Part shown: positions 1 through 12,075 of the stretch, in pieces
Numbering within the stretch: position 1 is the first letter of the stretch
How the letters are laid out: every line of letters begins with the position of its first letter
Assembly: GCA_021234155.1 (NCBI GenBank)
Contig: JAJEKV010000181.1
Location: 62,001 to 126,000 of the forward strand
Source: Isoetes taiwanensis
Lineage: Eukaryota; Streptophyta; Lycopodiopsida; Isoetales; Isoetaceae
Length of the DNA: 64,000 nt
Direction of reading: 5' to 3'
Position numbers and translations under genes: made by a program
The notes under the pieces: generated by a model
Database searches by the model: none
What the model was told of the DNA's origin: nothing
What the model saw: the letters and a program-made list of their open reading frames with translations, nothing else

Positions 1-1070
1 ATGCACTAAGGAAACCCATGCACAATATTACATGCACCCCTACACCATCCTTGCCCCGCGAAGGGGCCAAAAATTTTTTTAGTTAACACAAACCATTAAC
101 ACACAACTGCCATTAACATTATTAACACAAACCATCGCATTTGACACATTTAAATTAAAATCCCCCTTAAACCCCCTTTGGTTTGGGTGCATATTCACAC
201 GGGGGATTACGTAGGGCAACGAGAGCTGTCGGATGGACATATTTGCCCTTTATTCCAAGATCTGGACCGTATATAGCGATCCTCGTTTGTGGGGTATGCA
301 TGTACAAGTTTTTGTATACTGTATATTAAAGTTTGCAAAATACTATAAGGTTTGCATATTTTAAAGTCTAAAAAAGTTATAATTTAAAGTCTAAAAACGT
401 TCTATTTTTGTACGATGCGCTATTGGACCGCATCAAGGAGTTACCCCATGTTGAGCATGAGTGGGTACCTTAGATGGAAAGGTTCTCTGTCGATAATCAT
501 CCAAATGCCATTGCAACCTAAAACAAGCAATGCTCCATGTGATTTTGTCTTCTGTTGGTCCTTCCTTTCCCATGGTCTGAGATCAGTAAGGTTATTTGTC
601 GACACAAACAATGTTAGGGCCTTTCCAGAGGAAATAGTGATAAGAAGAGGGATTGGGTGATAAAAAGGTTGATGGTTATTGTTTCCGTGGTTTTGTTTAG
701 TTTTAGATGTTTATTTTCAAGAGCATGTTCTTCACATTAGAGATCTTGTATATTGTGATGAACTGAAACAATTGCCTTTTTTTTTTAAAGGTTTGGCATT
801 ATATAGTACCCTTACATTTTAGTAAGACAAAGTCTTGGAGAAGAGCCCTTGCCTCCTGGATATCTTCTACTAGTTCTTATCTCTCTTCTACTTATAACGG
901 GCTATAAAATTAGTTGCAGACTTCAGATTTGTTTCTATGCAAATATTATAACGTAGGTTTGTCCGAATTATATCGATTATATTTATCTCTATTTTTTGAA
1001 TAGAGTAGTGGCCAAGGCGGGGCAAATGCATAAATCTTAGGACATCTGTCCTCTCCATATTGCACTATTT
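1..1070. other. Non-coding left edge, nothing recognised
   Basis: AT-rich sequence with short open frames only. No domain, RNA gene or element end could be recognised. The 5' end of LINE A may lie in the last few hundred bases, but no boundary is visible. Confidence 0.4.
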
Positions 1071-1119
1071 TTTTCATAACAATAGTTTGTTGAACCAAAA
1101 TGCTTGATATAGCTTTTGC

Positions 1120-1690
1120 CGCAAATGGTCTAGTTTTTGAAAGTCGAAGTAACGGTATAATACGCATACAAATGAAGGATCTTTATTCCACAAAGCAGCA
1201 GTGAGTAGGATCTCCCTCTAAAATGTGGCAAGCTGTTATTTATACGATCCAAGAGTCTAGTTTTGGAACTATTAACATTTATGCCTCCACCAATCCTAAA
1301 GAGAGGGAAACCTTGTAGACTGAGATCAATTCTTGGATGCATAACAGTCCTAGTTTTGATTGGATTGTTGCTGGTGATTTTAATAACACTCCTTCCTGGA
1401 ATATGAAGCTTGGCAACAAAATTAGCATGTCCAGCTTAGAAAAGGAAAATTAGGAAGCCTTTATCTCTGATTCCTCTTTGTGTATGTGCCCTCTTCCACA
1501 ACTACTTTTACTTGGTCAAATAAACAAAAGGGTGACAAAATAATCTATAATCTATTGTGCTTTGGATAGATTTTATGTTTGCACTCCTGATTCTTCTTTT
1601 TGGGATAATTGCTTTGTTACCAGTGATGAAGGTACTATCATCTCTGATCATCAACCTCAATTTCTGTGTACCCGTCACATAACTCAAATT
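1120..1690 (+). pseudogene. LINE A endonuclease domain relic
   Basis: Translation in shifting plus frames gives apurinic-endonuclease (EEP family) landmarks: NGLVFESRSNGIIRIQ near 1,125, a VAGDFN core near 1,365-1,385, TTTFTWSN near 1,503, RLDRFYV near 1,565 and the terminal SDHQP catalytic motif near 1,640. In L1 this domain nicks target DNA for target-primed reverse transcription. Several frameshifts and stops separate the motifs, so it cannot be functional. Confidence 0.7.
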
Positions 1691-1889
1691 CCAAAAGATG
1701 ATAGCGTGCTTTGCTAAACAATGGGTCATTTGTCAAAGATTTTAGAGATTTCTATCAGAATATTCACATGGATAGCAATGGCGAATCTATGAAGAAGTTT
1801 TACTGCAAAATCAAGCTGATTAAGAGTTAGATTAAGGAATAGTCTAAAAGCAGACATCTGTCGAGACTTAAAGAGAAGGAAAGTTTTCT

Positions 1890-2647
1890 CTCTCAAATGA
1901 GAGAAATTAGGTCTCTTCTTCAAGAAGACCCTTATAATTCTAATCTTCATATTGGTGAGGAAATGATTGAGAATTGCTTGAAGAATATTGAGGAAAGTGA
2001 AGCCAAAAGTTCTGCAATTAAATGCAAAGTTAAGTTTAATAAGGAGATGGGCTTTGGTAGCTCTAAATTCTTTTTCAAGATGGCTAAAATTAGGTTGCTT
2101 AGAAACTCCATCACACAAGTGAGAACTGATGCATGCACTATTCTGGATGATCCTAAGCTCATTAAATCTTTCTTTCAAAAAAAAATATGCCTCTCTTTTT
2201 TCAAAGGTGCCTCCTCAACAAATTCATTCTACCAGAGAAAGGGATTTCCTTAGCCCTTATGAACAATATAATTCCATCTTCAATTGATTGTATGGATGAT
2301 TCTATAATTAATCCCCCCAATGAAGAGGAAGTTCTCAATATTCTGAAATCCTTTGGGAACAGCAAATCTCCTGGCCCTGATGGTCTGCCAAGTGAATTTT
2401 ATATTCACTTTTGGAATATTATGAAATCTGATCTTCTTTCCAAGGTTTAGAGGATATTGGGAGGCTAATCATCTTCATCCTTCTATCTCAGCAGGTTTCA
2501 TTGCTCTCATTCCTAAAGTGGATAATTCCTCTGCTTTCTCTGAATGGAGACAATGGGATCAAGGCTTATCTGCAGAAAAATATCTCTCAGTATCAATCTG
2601 CATGTAAATTGTCCCATAAGCTCCGGCTTCCCGTGGACGTTAAAACC

Positions 2648-2684
<37 letters not shown>

Positions 2685-2900
2685 TCTTCCAAATTGATTC
2701 ATTTTGGACAATTACATTGCAGCTATGGAAGGCCTTCATTGGAATAAAATATCCAATCAAAATTGTGTGCTCCTTAAATTGGATTTTAAGCGTGCTTTTG
2801 ATACAGTGAGGTGGGATTTTCTAGACTTCGCTCTAACCAAAATTGGCTTTCATTCTAAGCTTAAGCTACTCATTCATGGTCTGAATATCAATTCCAACTA
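1890..2900 (+). pseudogene. LINE A reverse transcriptase, N-terminal part
   Basis: Open stretches encode the linker and the first RT motifs of a plant L1: NSKSPGPDGLPSEFYIHFW (about 2,350-2,415), FIALIPKVDN (about 2,495-2,525), ISQYQSA (about 2,582-2,602), NYIAAMEGLHWNK and motif A with KRAFDTVRWDF ending near 2,822. Between IPKVDN and ISQYQSA some expected RT sequence is missing. A LINE-family tip plus (ATT)n interrupts at 2,603-2,693. The frame ends at 2,900, where unrelated DNA starts. Confidence 0.8.
2603..2693 (+). mobile_element. Extremely 5'-truncated LINE (B/C family) 3' tip with (ATT)n tail
   Basis: About 45 bases match the 3' end of LINE B (12,008-12,050), including the terminal CCGTGGACGTTAAAA block. 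They are followed directly by some 14 copies of ATT (2,649-2,693). The piece sits inside the LINE A RT frame, which resumes just after it, so it is a separate insertion. Confidence 0.7.
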
Positions 2901-5900
2901 GTTACAGTGCCCAGCGTTGCCGGGCTTTAGCAATAATCTACAAAGGCTCTTGAAATTTGGAGCCTTAGCAACAATGTTTTGCATTGGGGTTAACAAAGGC
3001 TCTTGGAAAATGGATGTGGACTACATTCAAGTAGTCAATGTGCAATGTTCTTTTAGTAGCTTTTAGTCAAGGTCATTATAATAGTGCAAAAACAATAGAT
3101 GGCAGTATTTGAGGTTCACTTCCTAGGGGCAGGTAATTTATATTCTTACAAAAGCAAAAGTCTATTTCCACCACCATCATTTATGGCCATAGAAAATGGA
3201 AAGTACACATTCTTCAATAAAAAACTACAAATCGTATTGTGCATGCTCACAACATGCTAAGGTCTCTGCACAACATGCTAAGGATAATTCTTAGCATGTA
3301 AGTCTCAACAACTTCTTTCATTCAAAGACTTTACAATCTACCATATCGCATTGTGCAAAAAATGGGGTGCTTCCATGGCAGAAAAGGCCAAAAAGGCTAA
3401 AGCTCAACAGTAAGGCCGAAAAAAGCTCAACAGTAAGGCTGAACAGTGGTTTTGTCAGCCCTTGTAAGGATAAGGTAATAAAAATATGCTGTGATAAATC
3501 TTTGCATAGGACGCTGCCAAATCTGATGATATTTCAATTGTTATGTGAAGTGCAGGTTAGTTAACATAAGGAAACAATAGGGCTAAGCTAATACACCTAA
3601 CTTAAAGAATAAAATGACCGACTGGCCTATGGGTGTGCAAGGTATCAATAATAATTTATTTTGTTCGAGCTTTCTCTGAATGTGCAAGGGATCAATAATA
3701 ATTTTTTTTTTCCTAGCTTGCTCTTGAAGGTGCACCTTTTTGGGGAATTCTTTACCAAAGAATCTATTTCACTTTTTTGGGGAATGGCGTGTAAGGCATG
3801 CATACATAAAGATAAAATAGAATATGGGTATAGTGATTTACCATGAGAAGGTTTTGTATATTAACTTGTAAATTGTACCAAGATGTGACTCGTTATTGCA
3901 ATGGCCTAAGATCAGCGTTGGAATGTTACATAAAGATCTAAGATCTGAGGCCATGTTCAAATTGTTTACTAAGGGGTTTTCTGGCTTTCAAGAGGCAATA
4001 CCCTTTTCTATTATCCAGCAAGAAACTCTCAAAATGTTTAATAAAGATTAAGAGATCCTGCAATTATATAAGCAACAACATCAGAAACAATCATGTATCT
4101 GAAATGAATATCTAAATCGGAGGAACAAATTAGGCCCATCCCCAATGCCTTGCCAAGGGCATGCTTATATTATCTCATGCCAAGATTATATGGCATGAAA
4201 ACACATAATGCATACACATGTGCATAACAACTATTACATTATTCTGCCTATGGGGCCATAACAACTATTACATAACAACTATTACATTATTCTGCCTATG
4301 GGGCCATTATCTATAATGCAGTTGCAACACAGTAGCAATCAAATTCTTCCTCAGTCAACACCATGGTCAATTGCATGCCGTGCATCTGGATAATGTGATG
4401 TAGATGTAACAGAGCCCCAAAGTACAATGAGCTGGAATTGAACTGCAATGTAGAGTCCCAGAAATCCATGAACTGGAAATGCACAATGGAATGGCCTATC
4501 CACTATGAACTGGAAATGCACCAGAAATGAGCTGGAATTGAACTGCAATCTACAGTCCCATGAATCCATGAATTGGAATTGAACTACAACGTAGAATCCC
4601 AGGAATCCGTGAACTGAAAATGCACAATGAAATGGCCTTTCCACCATGAACTGGAAATGCATCAGAAATGAGCTTTCAGAAATTTGAAATCTTCCTTCTT
4701 TCTAAAGGAGGACATGCATATGTATTATTGAACTGGACATAGAGAAGGACACTATGGAGTTTTTGACTTCTCTCTTGTATCTGGTATTAAAAATTAAAAC
4801 TGACAAAGATATAATACTGCAAATCTACATTAACTTGACACATTTGCTACGAATATGGCATCTCATAGGTTGGAGATTTAGGATGTGAACATGTATTACA
4901 ACTCTATTGAGCAGGACTTGCATCCATACCTGTAGCTCTGCCTCAAAGTGCAGACAATAATTATATGTAGGGCATGCCCAGGAATTAAACTGGAAATGGA
5001 GAGGACACTATGAAGTTCTTAATTTTCCGTCTTCCATAGAAATATAAATTTTACAAATGCTTCAAACTATAATATAATGATGATGCATCAATACCTGTAT
5101 ATCTGCCTCAGAAGTGAAATCTGAGACTGCTTTCCTTGTACTGCTTTCCTTGTACTCCTTTCATTCCCACCAATTTGGGTTCTGATAATCAGGAAATAAA
5201 ATACTTGTACTCCTTTCATTCCCACCAATGTGGGTCCTAATAATCAGAAAATAAAATAAGTATGGAGAGGCTCGGTCATTCATGCAACCTTTTTTACTTT
5301 TACTTCCATCACCAAGGTCCACATCTTCTATTGCCAAGGTCCACGTTCATCTATTTTCCTGCAAACCTGTGAAGGGAAGTTATCTTCTGCAAACCTGTCA
5401 AGGGAAGTCATCTTCTAATGTGTTCAAGCAAGCTGGCATACCTGGCTGCCAAATAGCAAGTGGGAATCAAACTGCCAAACATAGTCCGACAAAAATCACC
5501 ATGTGAATCATGTGCTTTAATGCAAGCACAAAATCTTCTAAGAGTACAAAGATAATGGGCTGACAAAGGGATGGTGAACAGATCCATACAGCTTGCATTA
5601 TTTCAAATATGAACTGCAGATGCATGATGGTTGGGTCCTAAAACAAACAGTAGTCCCTGCATTAATTGAAGACTGCTATATGAGAAGTGGATGGAAGCAA
5701 ACAACCAACCCTGAACAAATACAAAAAGGAAGACAAAATATAGAATCGTCTTCAGCATGAAAATGTATAAGATATTAATCATCAAGCTCTGCATTTTTGC
5801 TCAAAATCCGCCAAATCGAGCCTGTAATTAGGATTCAGAAGCTAAAAATCCCCCAAATCGAGCCTGTAATGAGGATTCCGAGGCTAACTTAAATAGAAGA

Positions 5901-6483
5901 ACAAACCACTCATCGGTATACATTTTTGTGCAAATGGAGCTCGACTCTCCATAAACTTCAAAAAGGCATACCTCTGTTCTAGTGCATACCCTAACATCCC
6001 GACGATGCCAAAGGACCCGCCGCTAAAATATATAGGGGTATCTCCATATCGAATATCTGAGAGATATGTGGAAGTGTCGTTGAGGAAGACGTCTGCAAAA
6101 GTATGGCTTCAAGAAAGTCCTGGAAACCTTGCAAACAAATACAGAGTTACGTCCCCTAAACAAAAAATCAAAGGCATTCTATTCAAGCCCGATCATCTAG
6201 AGTGCGTCCCGATGCCATTACTGGGCCAGAATGCCTCAAAAAGAAGGATAAGATCTTGATCCATAACCGCATAATGCTGAGCAACCGTGGCAAGCATGCC
6301 GAGGATAGTCCAGAATAAGAAATCTTGGGGATGGATAGGCTAACCCAGAAATCCCAAAGCTTCAAAATCATTGCGAATTAAGTTTCTGCAATTTTTGGGC
6401 TTCGGCGTCCAAACACCCGAAAATCTTAGTAAATCATGCTAAAAAAAATTCCAAAAACGTTTTTGGCCAAACCTGAAAATCCC
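2900..6483. other. 3.6 kb insert of unknown nature inside LINE A
   Basis: LINE A homology stops at about 2,900 (after LLIHGLNINSN) and resumes near 6,490 (SAVILNGTPSQFF). The DNA between has no recognisable protein. It holds a direct repeat of ACAAAGGCTCTTG (2,938 and 2,992), a degenerate tandem repeat at 4,429-4,680, paired copies of CCCAAATCGAGCCTGTAAT near 5,810-5,870 and an 84-codon plus frame at 6,005-6,259 that I do not recognise. No terminal repeats or target duplications were found. Confidence 0.5.
4429..4680. repeat. Degenerate tandem repeat, about 100-140 bp units
   Basis: The phrase GAGCTGGAATTGAACTGCAA starts at about 4,429 and again at about 4,528. Each is followed by CATGAACTGGAAATGCAC-like and GGCCT(A/T)TCCAC phrases, and a third partial unit follows. 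Smaller GAACTGGAAATGCA words recur inside each unit, so the structure is hierarchical. Function unknown. Confidence 0.65.
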
Positions 6484-6590
6484 AAATTAATAATATTGAT
6501 TGATTCTGCTGTCATCTTAAATGGCACACCTTCTCAATTTTTTCCTTTATCTAGAGCTGTGAGACAAGGTTGTGCCCTCACTCTCTCTCT
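6484..6590 (+). pseudogene. LINE A RT fragment carrying motif B
   Basis: The frame SAVILNGTPSQFF, then SRAVRQGCALT, is the stretch before and in RT motif B of plant L1 elements. It continues LINE A from 2,900 and connects to LAPYLFLIVAEML at about 12,085. Its right edge is the LINE B insertion point. Confidence 0.75.
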
Positions 6591-7259
6591 AGCGCCCTCA
6601 CTGCCCTTGCATAGAGCCCCCTTGATTTGCCCCTTTCTGGCTTTCTCTCTCTAGGGTTTACATTCTCTCTCTAGCCCCAAAACCCCCAAACCCCTAAAAG
6701 GTGCTCTGACCTACGTTTTTGGTCCCCAAATTGGATTCTGAGCGCAATTTTGTATGCCAGAGACCCCACTAACTTTGGAAGTCAGCGCACAGAATAATGT
6801 TGAGCTAGGCTCCAACATTTGCCTGACATTGCCATAGCCCAACCAACTGCCTCTTGGCCTTGCCTAGCCTGGCCACAGCCCTGCCACAACCTGCCTAGCC
6901 CTACCAGACCTGACAAGCCCCTGCCATAGCCTAAACCTTGCTTGACGTGCCATACCCCAAGTCATGGCCCGCGAAGCGACCGGTGTCGGGACTCACCCCT
7001 AGCGGATGAGCTTCCCACGGACCACGGCACCCACCTCGGGCAAACCCGGCCGACCTGTGACCTCCCAGTAGAGCACACTGGGAAAACCAAGAAGGGGCCA
7101 CCAAGGCGGCCCGTCGCGGATGCAATGGGCAAGGGAGAGACATCCTCCATGAAGAAAGAGGCCGGGCCAAGGCCCACCGGCCAGGCGGCTCGGCGGCCCG
7201 AGTTGGCGCACTTTCCGGTCCCCACGAGGGCCCCTCATTAGCCGAGAACCTTGGGCGCC

Positions 7260-7835
7260 ATCAAAGGCTGGGGTTGAGGCCAATAGTGCACGCATTGCGG
7301 GCCTGGAGACGGAGATGGAGTCTGCAACATTCCACGTGTTGCGCAGACAGTTGGTGATAGCAAAATAACAGATCACTGAGTTGGAGATCCAAGCACACCG
7401 GGTGGACGACAGCATCCGCTTGGTGCACTCTGAGAGACAACAAGACCGGCAGGTGCTCGCAGACATGCAGGCTCGCATGGATACCACGGACCGCGAGACG
7501 GGGCGAGGGGACCGGCGTAGCGTGAGACATTTGCGATCACGCCTCAGGCTCGCAAGATCGAGGTTGATGAGGCCAATGCCATGGCACGGCGCGCACAGGC
7601 CACACTCCAGTTGGAAGTTGAGGAGGCTACCGCTGCAAGACAGAGGTTGCAAACCGCCTTGGAAGTTAACCAGGCAGCACGGAAAGCCCGCCGGGAGAAG
7701 GATTTGGGACGGACCGAAATGCAGAGCTCCGTCTGTCATTGCCCGAAAGGCAAGGTCCTCGCACGCCGCATGAACACCGGGCAAGACCGCGACGGAGATG
7801 GCAAGACAGGGACCAAGCCTTGCAAGAGCTGAGCT
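7260..7835 (+). pseudogene. LINE B ORF1-like coiled-coil protein relic
   Basis: Two plus frames give long heptad-like stretches rich in E, Q, R, A and L: IAGLETEMES (about 7,290), QITELEIQAHRVDD (7,372 on), then ANAMARRAQATLQLEVEEA (about 7,575) and RQRLQTALEVNQAARKARR. Such coiled coils are typical of the nucleic-acid-binding ORF1 proteins of LINEs. No CCHC knuckle was seen. An internal stop near 7,367 and a frame change near 7,550 break it. The assignment rests on position and composition. Confidence 0.5.
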
Positions 7836-8579
7836 CGGACTTGAGAGAACGCGCGCAACACATGACACACCAGTACCGCCAAAGCCCAACAACTGCAAGG
7901 CGTCAATCGGGGTCACTGGTCAACTTGCAGCAGCCGGCCCATAACCCCGCCTGCCGCACCATCATCCACAGCGCGCCACCGGGGCGCCAGTGGGCGGTGC
8001 CCTCAGGACCGAAGCTCCCGTGCCCTTGACGAGCCACAACACAGTAATTCGGGGGCTGGAAAGAGTTGGGAGAGAATCTCACGGGAAGATACACACCACG
8101 AATCCTTGGGCGCTGGCGTTTCCTGGTCGGGACACATTCGAGATTCTGCGACTAGCCCGGTGTGGGGTCGGCCCCAGCCCGGCCAGTCGTGGTGTTCCGC
8201 GGTTGTGGATGCACAAAGTTCGAGAGGCCATCTTTGCGGCAGGGGCAAGTTCGAAGGGCACATCTCGTATGTGGCCGGGATCTTACTCGGTCACAGCGGG
8301 GAGGCACGCATAGAGGGAGTTAAGCCAAGGTCGAGAACGCCCGCAAATCTTTGCGGCGGCATCGCTTTCGACCAAATGCTACCCTGCTGCCTCCGCTCCA
8401 TCCTCCGCAATGCCCCTACAACTCGTTACGCTCCCCGCTTCGGCCAAATGCTGCCCCTGGCTGCCTCGGCTTACGCTTGTCCGAAGTCCGCCCCATAATT
8501 CAATGCGCTCCCGCCTGGCGGTCCATCCGTGACACACACTACACAAGCATCTCCGGCCGCTCAATAGGAATTGTGCCTC

Positions 8580-9420
8580 CGGTGGTGATGCGGGCTGTCG
8601 GGGTTTCAGGTGGCGAAGAGGCGATAGCCTCAATTCATGGCTGCGTGGACATGGACCTCATCTTCCTCATGGAACATGGGAACACCAGACCCACCTGGCT
8701 GCCGATCTGCCGGGTACCCGGCATTTTTCGGTGTTCAATGGTTGTACAGGGGAGATGTGGGCACGGTGGGGTTGCTGCTACTACTACCGTGTGGCCTTGG
8801 CACATTTGGTTTCCCTCCAGAAGGCCGGCGGACATAACCGCTACTTGTGGATCCGAGTGCACCACCCTGGCGGAGATCCTCTCTTCCTAGCCGCTTGCTA
8901 CTTTCCCCATGCAAAGAGTCCCTTCTATCCGCACCCACCGGGAGGTGGATAGGATGGACCCGTATGTCGATCTATATGATGACATCTGAGCAGAACCTGT
9001 GATGATGGCGAGTCATGCTCTTGGAGACTTCAATGCTTGTGAGACCCGGGGGTGGAATAGGCCATGCGGTTTGGACCCCCTCGGATGGCGTCTTTGCGAT
9101 TTGCGTCCGCCCGAAGGTAGCTTGCACCGCGGCACTTTCGATAGCCCGTCCGGTCACACCCCCGCGAACAATTGCTCTTGATGTGCGGTATCTTTGACTG
9201 CTCATATGCAATGGCCTACCACAATGGCCCGCTTCCCCGCGGGTACACTTTGGAACAAGACAATCACGGCGGCCGAACTAGTGTGCGTGGATTATGTCAT
9301 AGTGGCTGTCGCATGATGTACACCTTGTCGGCCATTTTCCGTCGACGCGGACGGTCGGGGCGAAGGCCGACTTCAGATCACCTCCCACTCTATGTGAAGG
9401 CGGCACGCCCGGCCCTTCCC
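8580..9420 (+). pseudogene. LINE B endonuclease domain relic
   Basis: In shifting plus frames: NRYLWIRVHHPGGDPLFLAA with CYFP (about 8,839-8,910), ALGDFNACETRG (about 9,013-9,050) and SDHLPLYV (about 9,374-9,397). They are spaced as in the EEP endonuclease of non-LTR elements, with GDFN and SDH as the catalytic core motifs. The frames are joined by several frameshifts, so the domain is dead as assembled. Confidence 0.7.
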
Positions 9421-9969
9421 GACCCCTCGATGGCGGCACCTTGCCGACCTCGGTTGCGCTTGGATTATGGCGGGCGGAGGGTTCTGGTGACATGCTTTCG
9501 CGAAAGCCCTCCCGAGCGATTCTGCGGGCCTACTTATTGGAAGCGATAAACCGACCAGCTGGTTGAGCTCCACCGAGCAGGCGGACATGTGCTTTGGGAG
9601 ACCTCCCCGCGCCGGAGATCAAAGGCCGCAACCTTTCCAGCGTAACGAGATGGTTTGATCTTTGAGTGTAAAGGAGGCATAAGCAGCGCGCACTCAGATC
9701 TGTCGTGGATCGGAACCTGTGAGCTCGAGGCCACCGACCATTTACCGTGCCTTCCTCAAGGGAAAAAAAGGCAAAGTACACGGCAAAACACCAGGAGAAA
9801 TGTTAAGACCTACTAGGCGCCACCCGAGAACTTTACGGCGCAAAGGTACTCTCTGCGAGGCCCGCCGCGACCTGACGAGGGAACATCAGCGGGCGGTGCA
9901 ATGGGAAGCGTATATGCAGCGACTTTATGATCCCGGGAACAGACGGCGAGATGTGCCCCCGCCATAGCC

Positions 9970-11900
9970 ACCGGTGGTGATCATAGAAAGATGTCGAAGA
10001 GGGGCTGCGGCGCTGGCTAATGGGAAGGCGGCGGACTTAGGCGGCTTACCTGGCGGAGTTGCTCAAGTGGGCGGGGCCGACCCATGGTGCGGAATCCTTG
10101 CTTTGCCTTTGTTCAGCGAGTGGCTGCAAAGAGGTTTTCCGGTCATGAACCACAAGCGGGGTTGTTCCGATCTACAAAGGCGGGGGGCCTACTTTGTCCG
10201 ATAATTACCGAACCATCATGAAGTATTTCGGTGTTTGCCAAAGGCTGTCGCGCGGGCATTCTCGAGCAGCGGCGACGGATGGGATAGGGAAGCGGCCGGA
10301 AGTCATGGCACTTACGGGCAAACTTCAGGCCGGGCATTCGACCATTGATCACATCTTCACACTTCGGGGGCCACAGTGGGGCCGGCGGGAACCGTCGGGA
10401 GGACACATGCTCTTCTTTTTTGTGGACTTTGCAAAAGCTTTTCGACCACGATACCGGGGAAAAGTTGTGGGCGAGATTGCACCATCTGGGGGCTCCCTAT
10501 GGATCTGCGAAGCGGTGTCTGGTATCTGAGAGAGCCTGACGAGCATGCAACCGGAAGGGCGGGCAGTCATTTGCCCGGCGGCATTGGAGTTAGGCAAGAT
10601 TGTCCTCTCTCACCCACACTCTTTGGACTTTACATTGACCCGTTAGGCTTCGGCTTCTTTGCCAATGGGGGGCGGTATCACTCTTGCACCCGGTCATCAA
10701 AGCGACGGCTCATCTATCTACGGATAATGTGGACCTCTTGGCCCATACACCGGGAAGGGCATCACGGCACCTAGATGCCACGGACATATTACGCGGGCGA
10801 CGGACATGCATGTCAACTGGCCAAGACTAAGGTGGTCCTCATATCCTCCTCCGTCATCATCGGCACCTCCGGCTCACTTATCGAGGCGGATGGTAGAGGT
10901 CACACCCAACTACAAGTACACGGGGGTGGAATTTCCGTCCTCAATGTATTGGGATGCATCCATTAAGCCTTCCGGTGTGCCGCAGTTGGAAGGCGATATG
11001 CATAATGCAAAACAATAGTCCTGTAAGGGCTGTATGGTAGGGGCCACCGAGTCACATTTGTTCGGAACCTTTGTGAAGCCGGTTCTTACGTATGGGGTCG
11101 AGGTGTGGGGCCCGGTGGTGTCTTTGGCGACTTGAAACGACTTAGAGCGGTCGAAGGCATTTTTGGCGGTCAAGCCCGCGATTCCATATCGGATCTTGTT
11201 GCGGGAGCGCGGATTCATGCCCCTGCGGCATCACGCCCTCGATAGACACATTGTTTATTTCGGAAGGTGGCCCGGCATGGGTGACACTCGGCTCGCGCAA
11301 CTTCTGGCCCGCGTGAGCCCGCAATGACTTCGGGGATTGTTGGAAGGACAAAGAGAGCCCGATGGCTGGCTTCGGCTGGAGCGTAGATGCACATAGGTGC
11401 GTCAGTGCACCACAGGCAGCCGTAGGGATAAATTTCGAGGGGGTACTTGGACTCTTGTTTCTGGGAAAGCTCTGGGACTACCATGCTCTGGAGCAGGTAA
11501 AGATGGCACACTACAAACGACACATAAACCCCACCACGGTTCAAGGCCCATAGCTCTTACTGCGTTCTCGGTTGCCCATGAAGAAGCGGGATCATCCAAA
11601 TCCATTGAGCGGGGGCCCACCATCTTCGGCTTGAGCGGGTTGGTGGGTTGGAGAGCAGCGCCGGGGCCGAGCTTTGTCGGTGTTGCCGGGGGGGTTGTTG
11701 AGGATGAAAGCCATGCCTTCCGAGTACATCCGGCCTATAGTCGGTCGGGTTCGCTACATTCTCTTGGTGCGACACAGTGCGCCCTACCGCGAGCTACTTC
11801 GACGCAGCGTCGATTCGATCCCTTAGCTCCTACCTCCGGGAGGTTTTGGATCTGCGGACTCACCTCTCGCCCGAAGCCTACGAGTCTTGGGAATTCATGT
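9970..11900 (+). pseudogene. LINE B reverse transcriptase and C-terminal region
   Basis: RT landmarks in order: LANGKAADL (about 10,015), DNYRTIM (about 10,200), HSTIDHIFTLRG (about 10,337-10,371), FVDFAKAF (motif A, about 10,418-10,443), GGIGVRQDCPLSPTLFGLYI (motif B, about 10,581-10,640), YKYTGVEFPSSMYWD (about 10,911-10,955), KPVLTYGVEVWGPVVSLAT (about 11,080-11,135) and RGFMPLRHHALDRHIVYFGR. LINE C has the same phrases in the same order. The YADD motif is not cleanly visible. Frames change many times. Confidence 0.75.
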
Positions 11901-12075
11901 GTATATGTATATTTGTCGGCTACCCGGCCGAGGCTTGTTCTTGCGATGGTTTTCCCTCGTAAAGGGGGTTTTTGATCCGGTAGTAGCGAGCTTCTTTTGC
12001 ACCGTGTAATTTGGGTTCCATAGGCCGATTGGCCTCCGCGGACGATAAAAGAACCTTCCTTCCTTCCTTCCTTCC

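Noticed and set aside
5282-5506. A small secreted protein (74 codons with a hydrophobic start)
   Set aside because: No cleavage-like site, no support from repeats or homology; it lies in the unclassified insert of LINE A.
6999-7916. A 305-codon minus frame across the LINE B ORF1 region
   Set aside because: GC-rich DNA gives few stops by chance. The composition is odd, and LINE domains on the plus strand account for the region.
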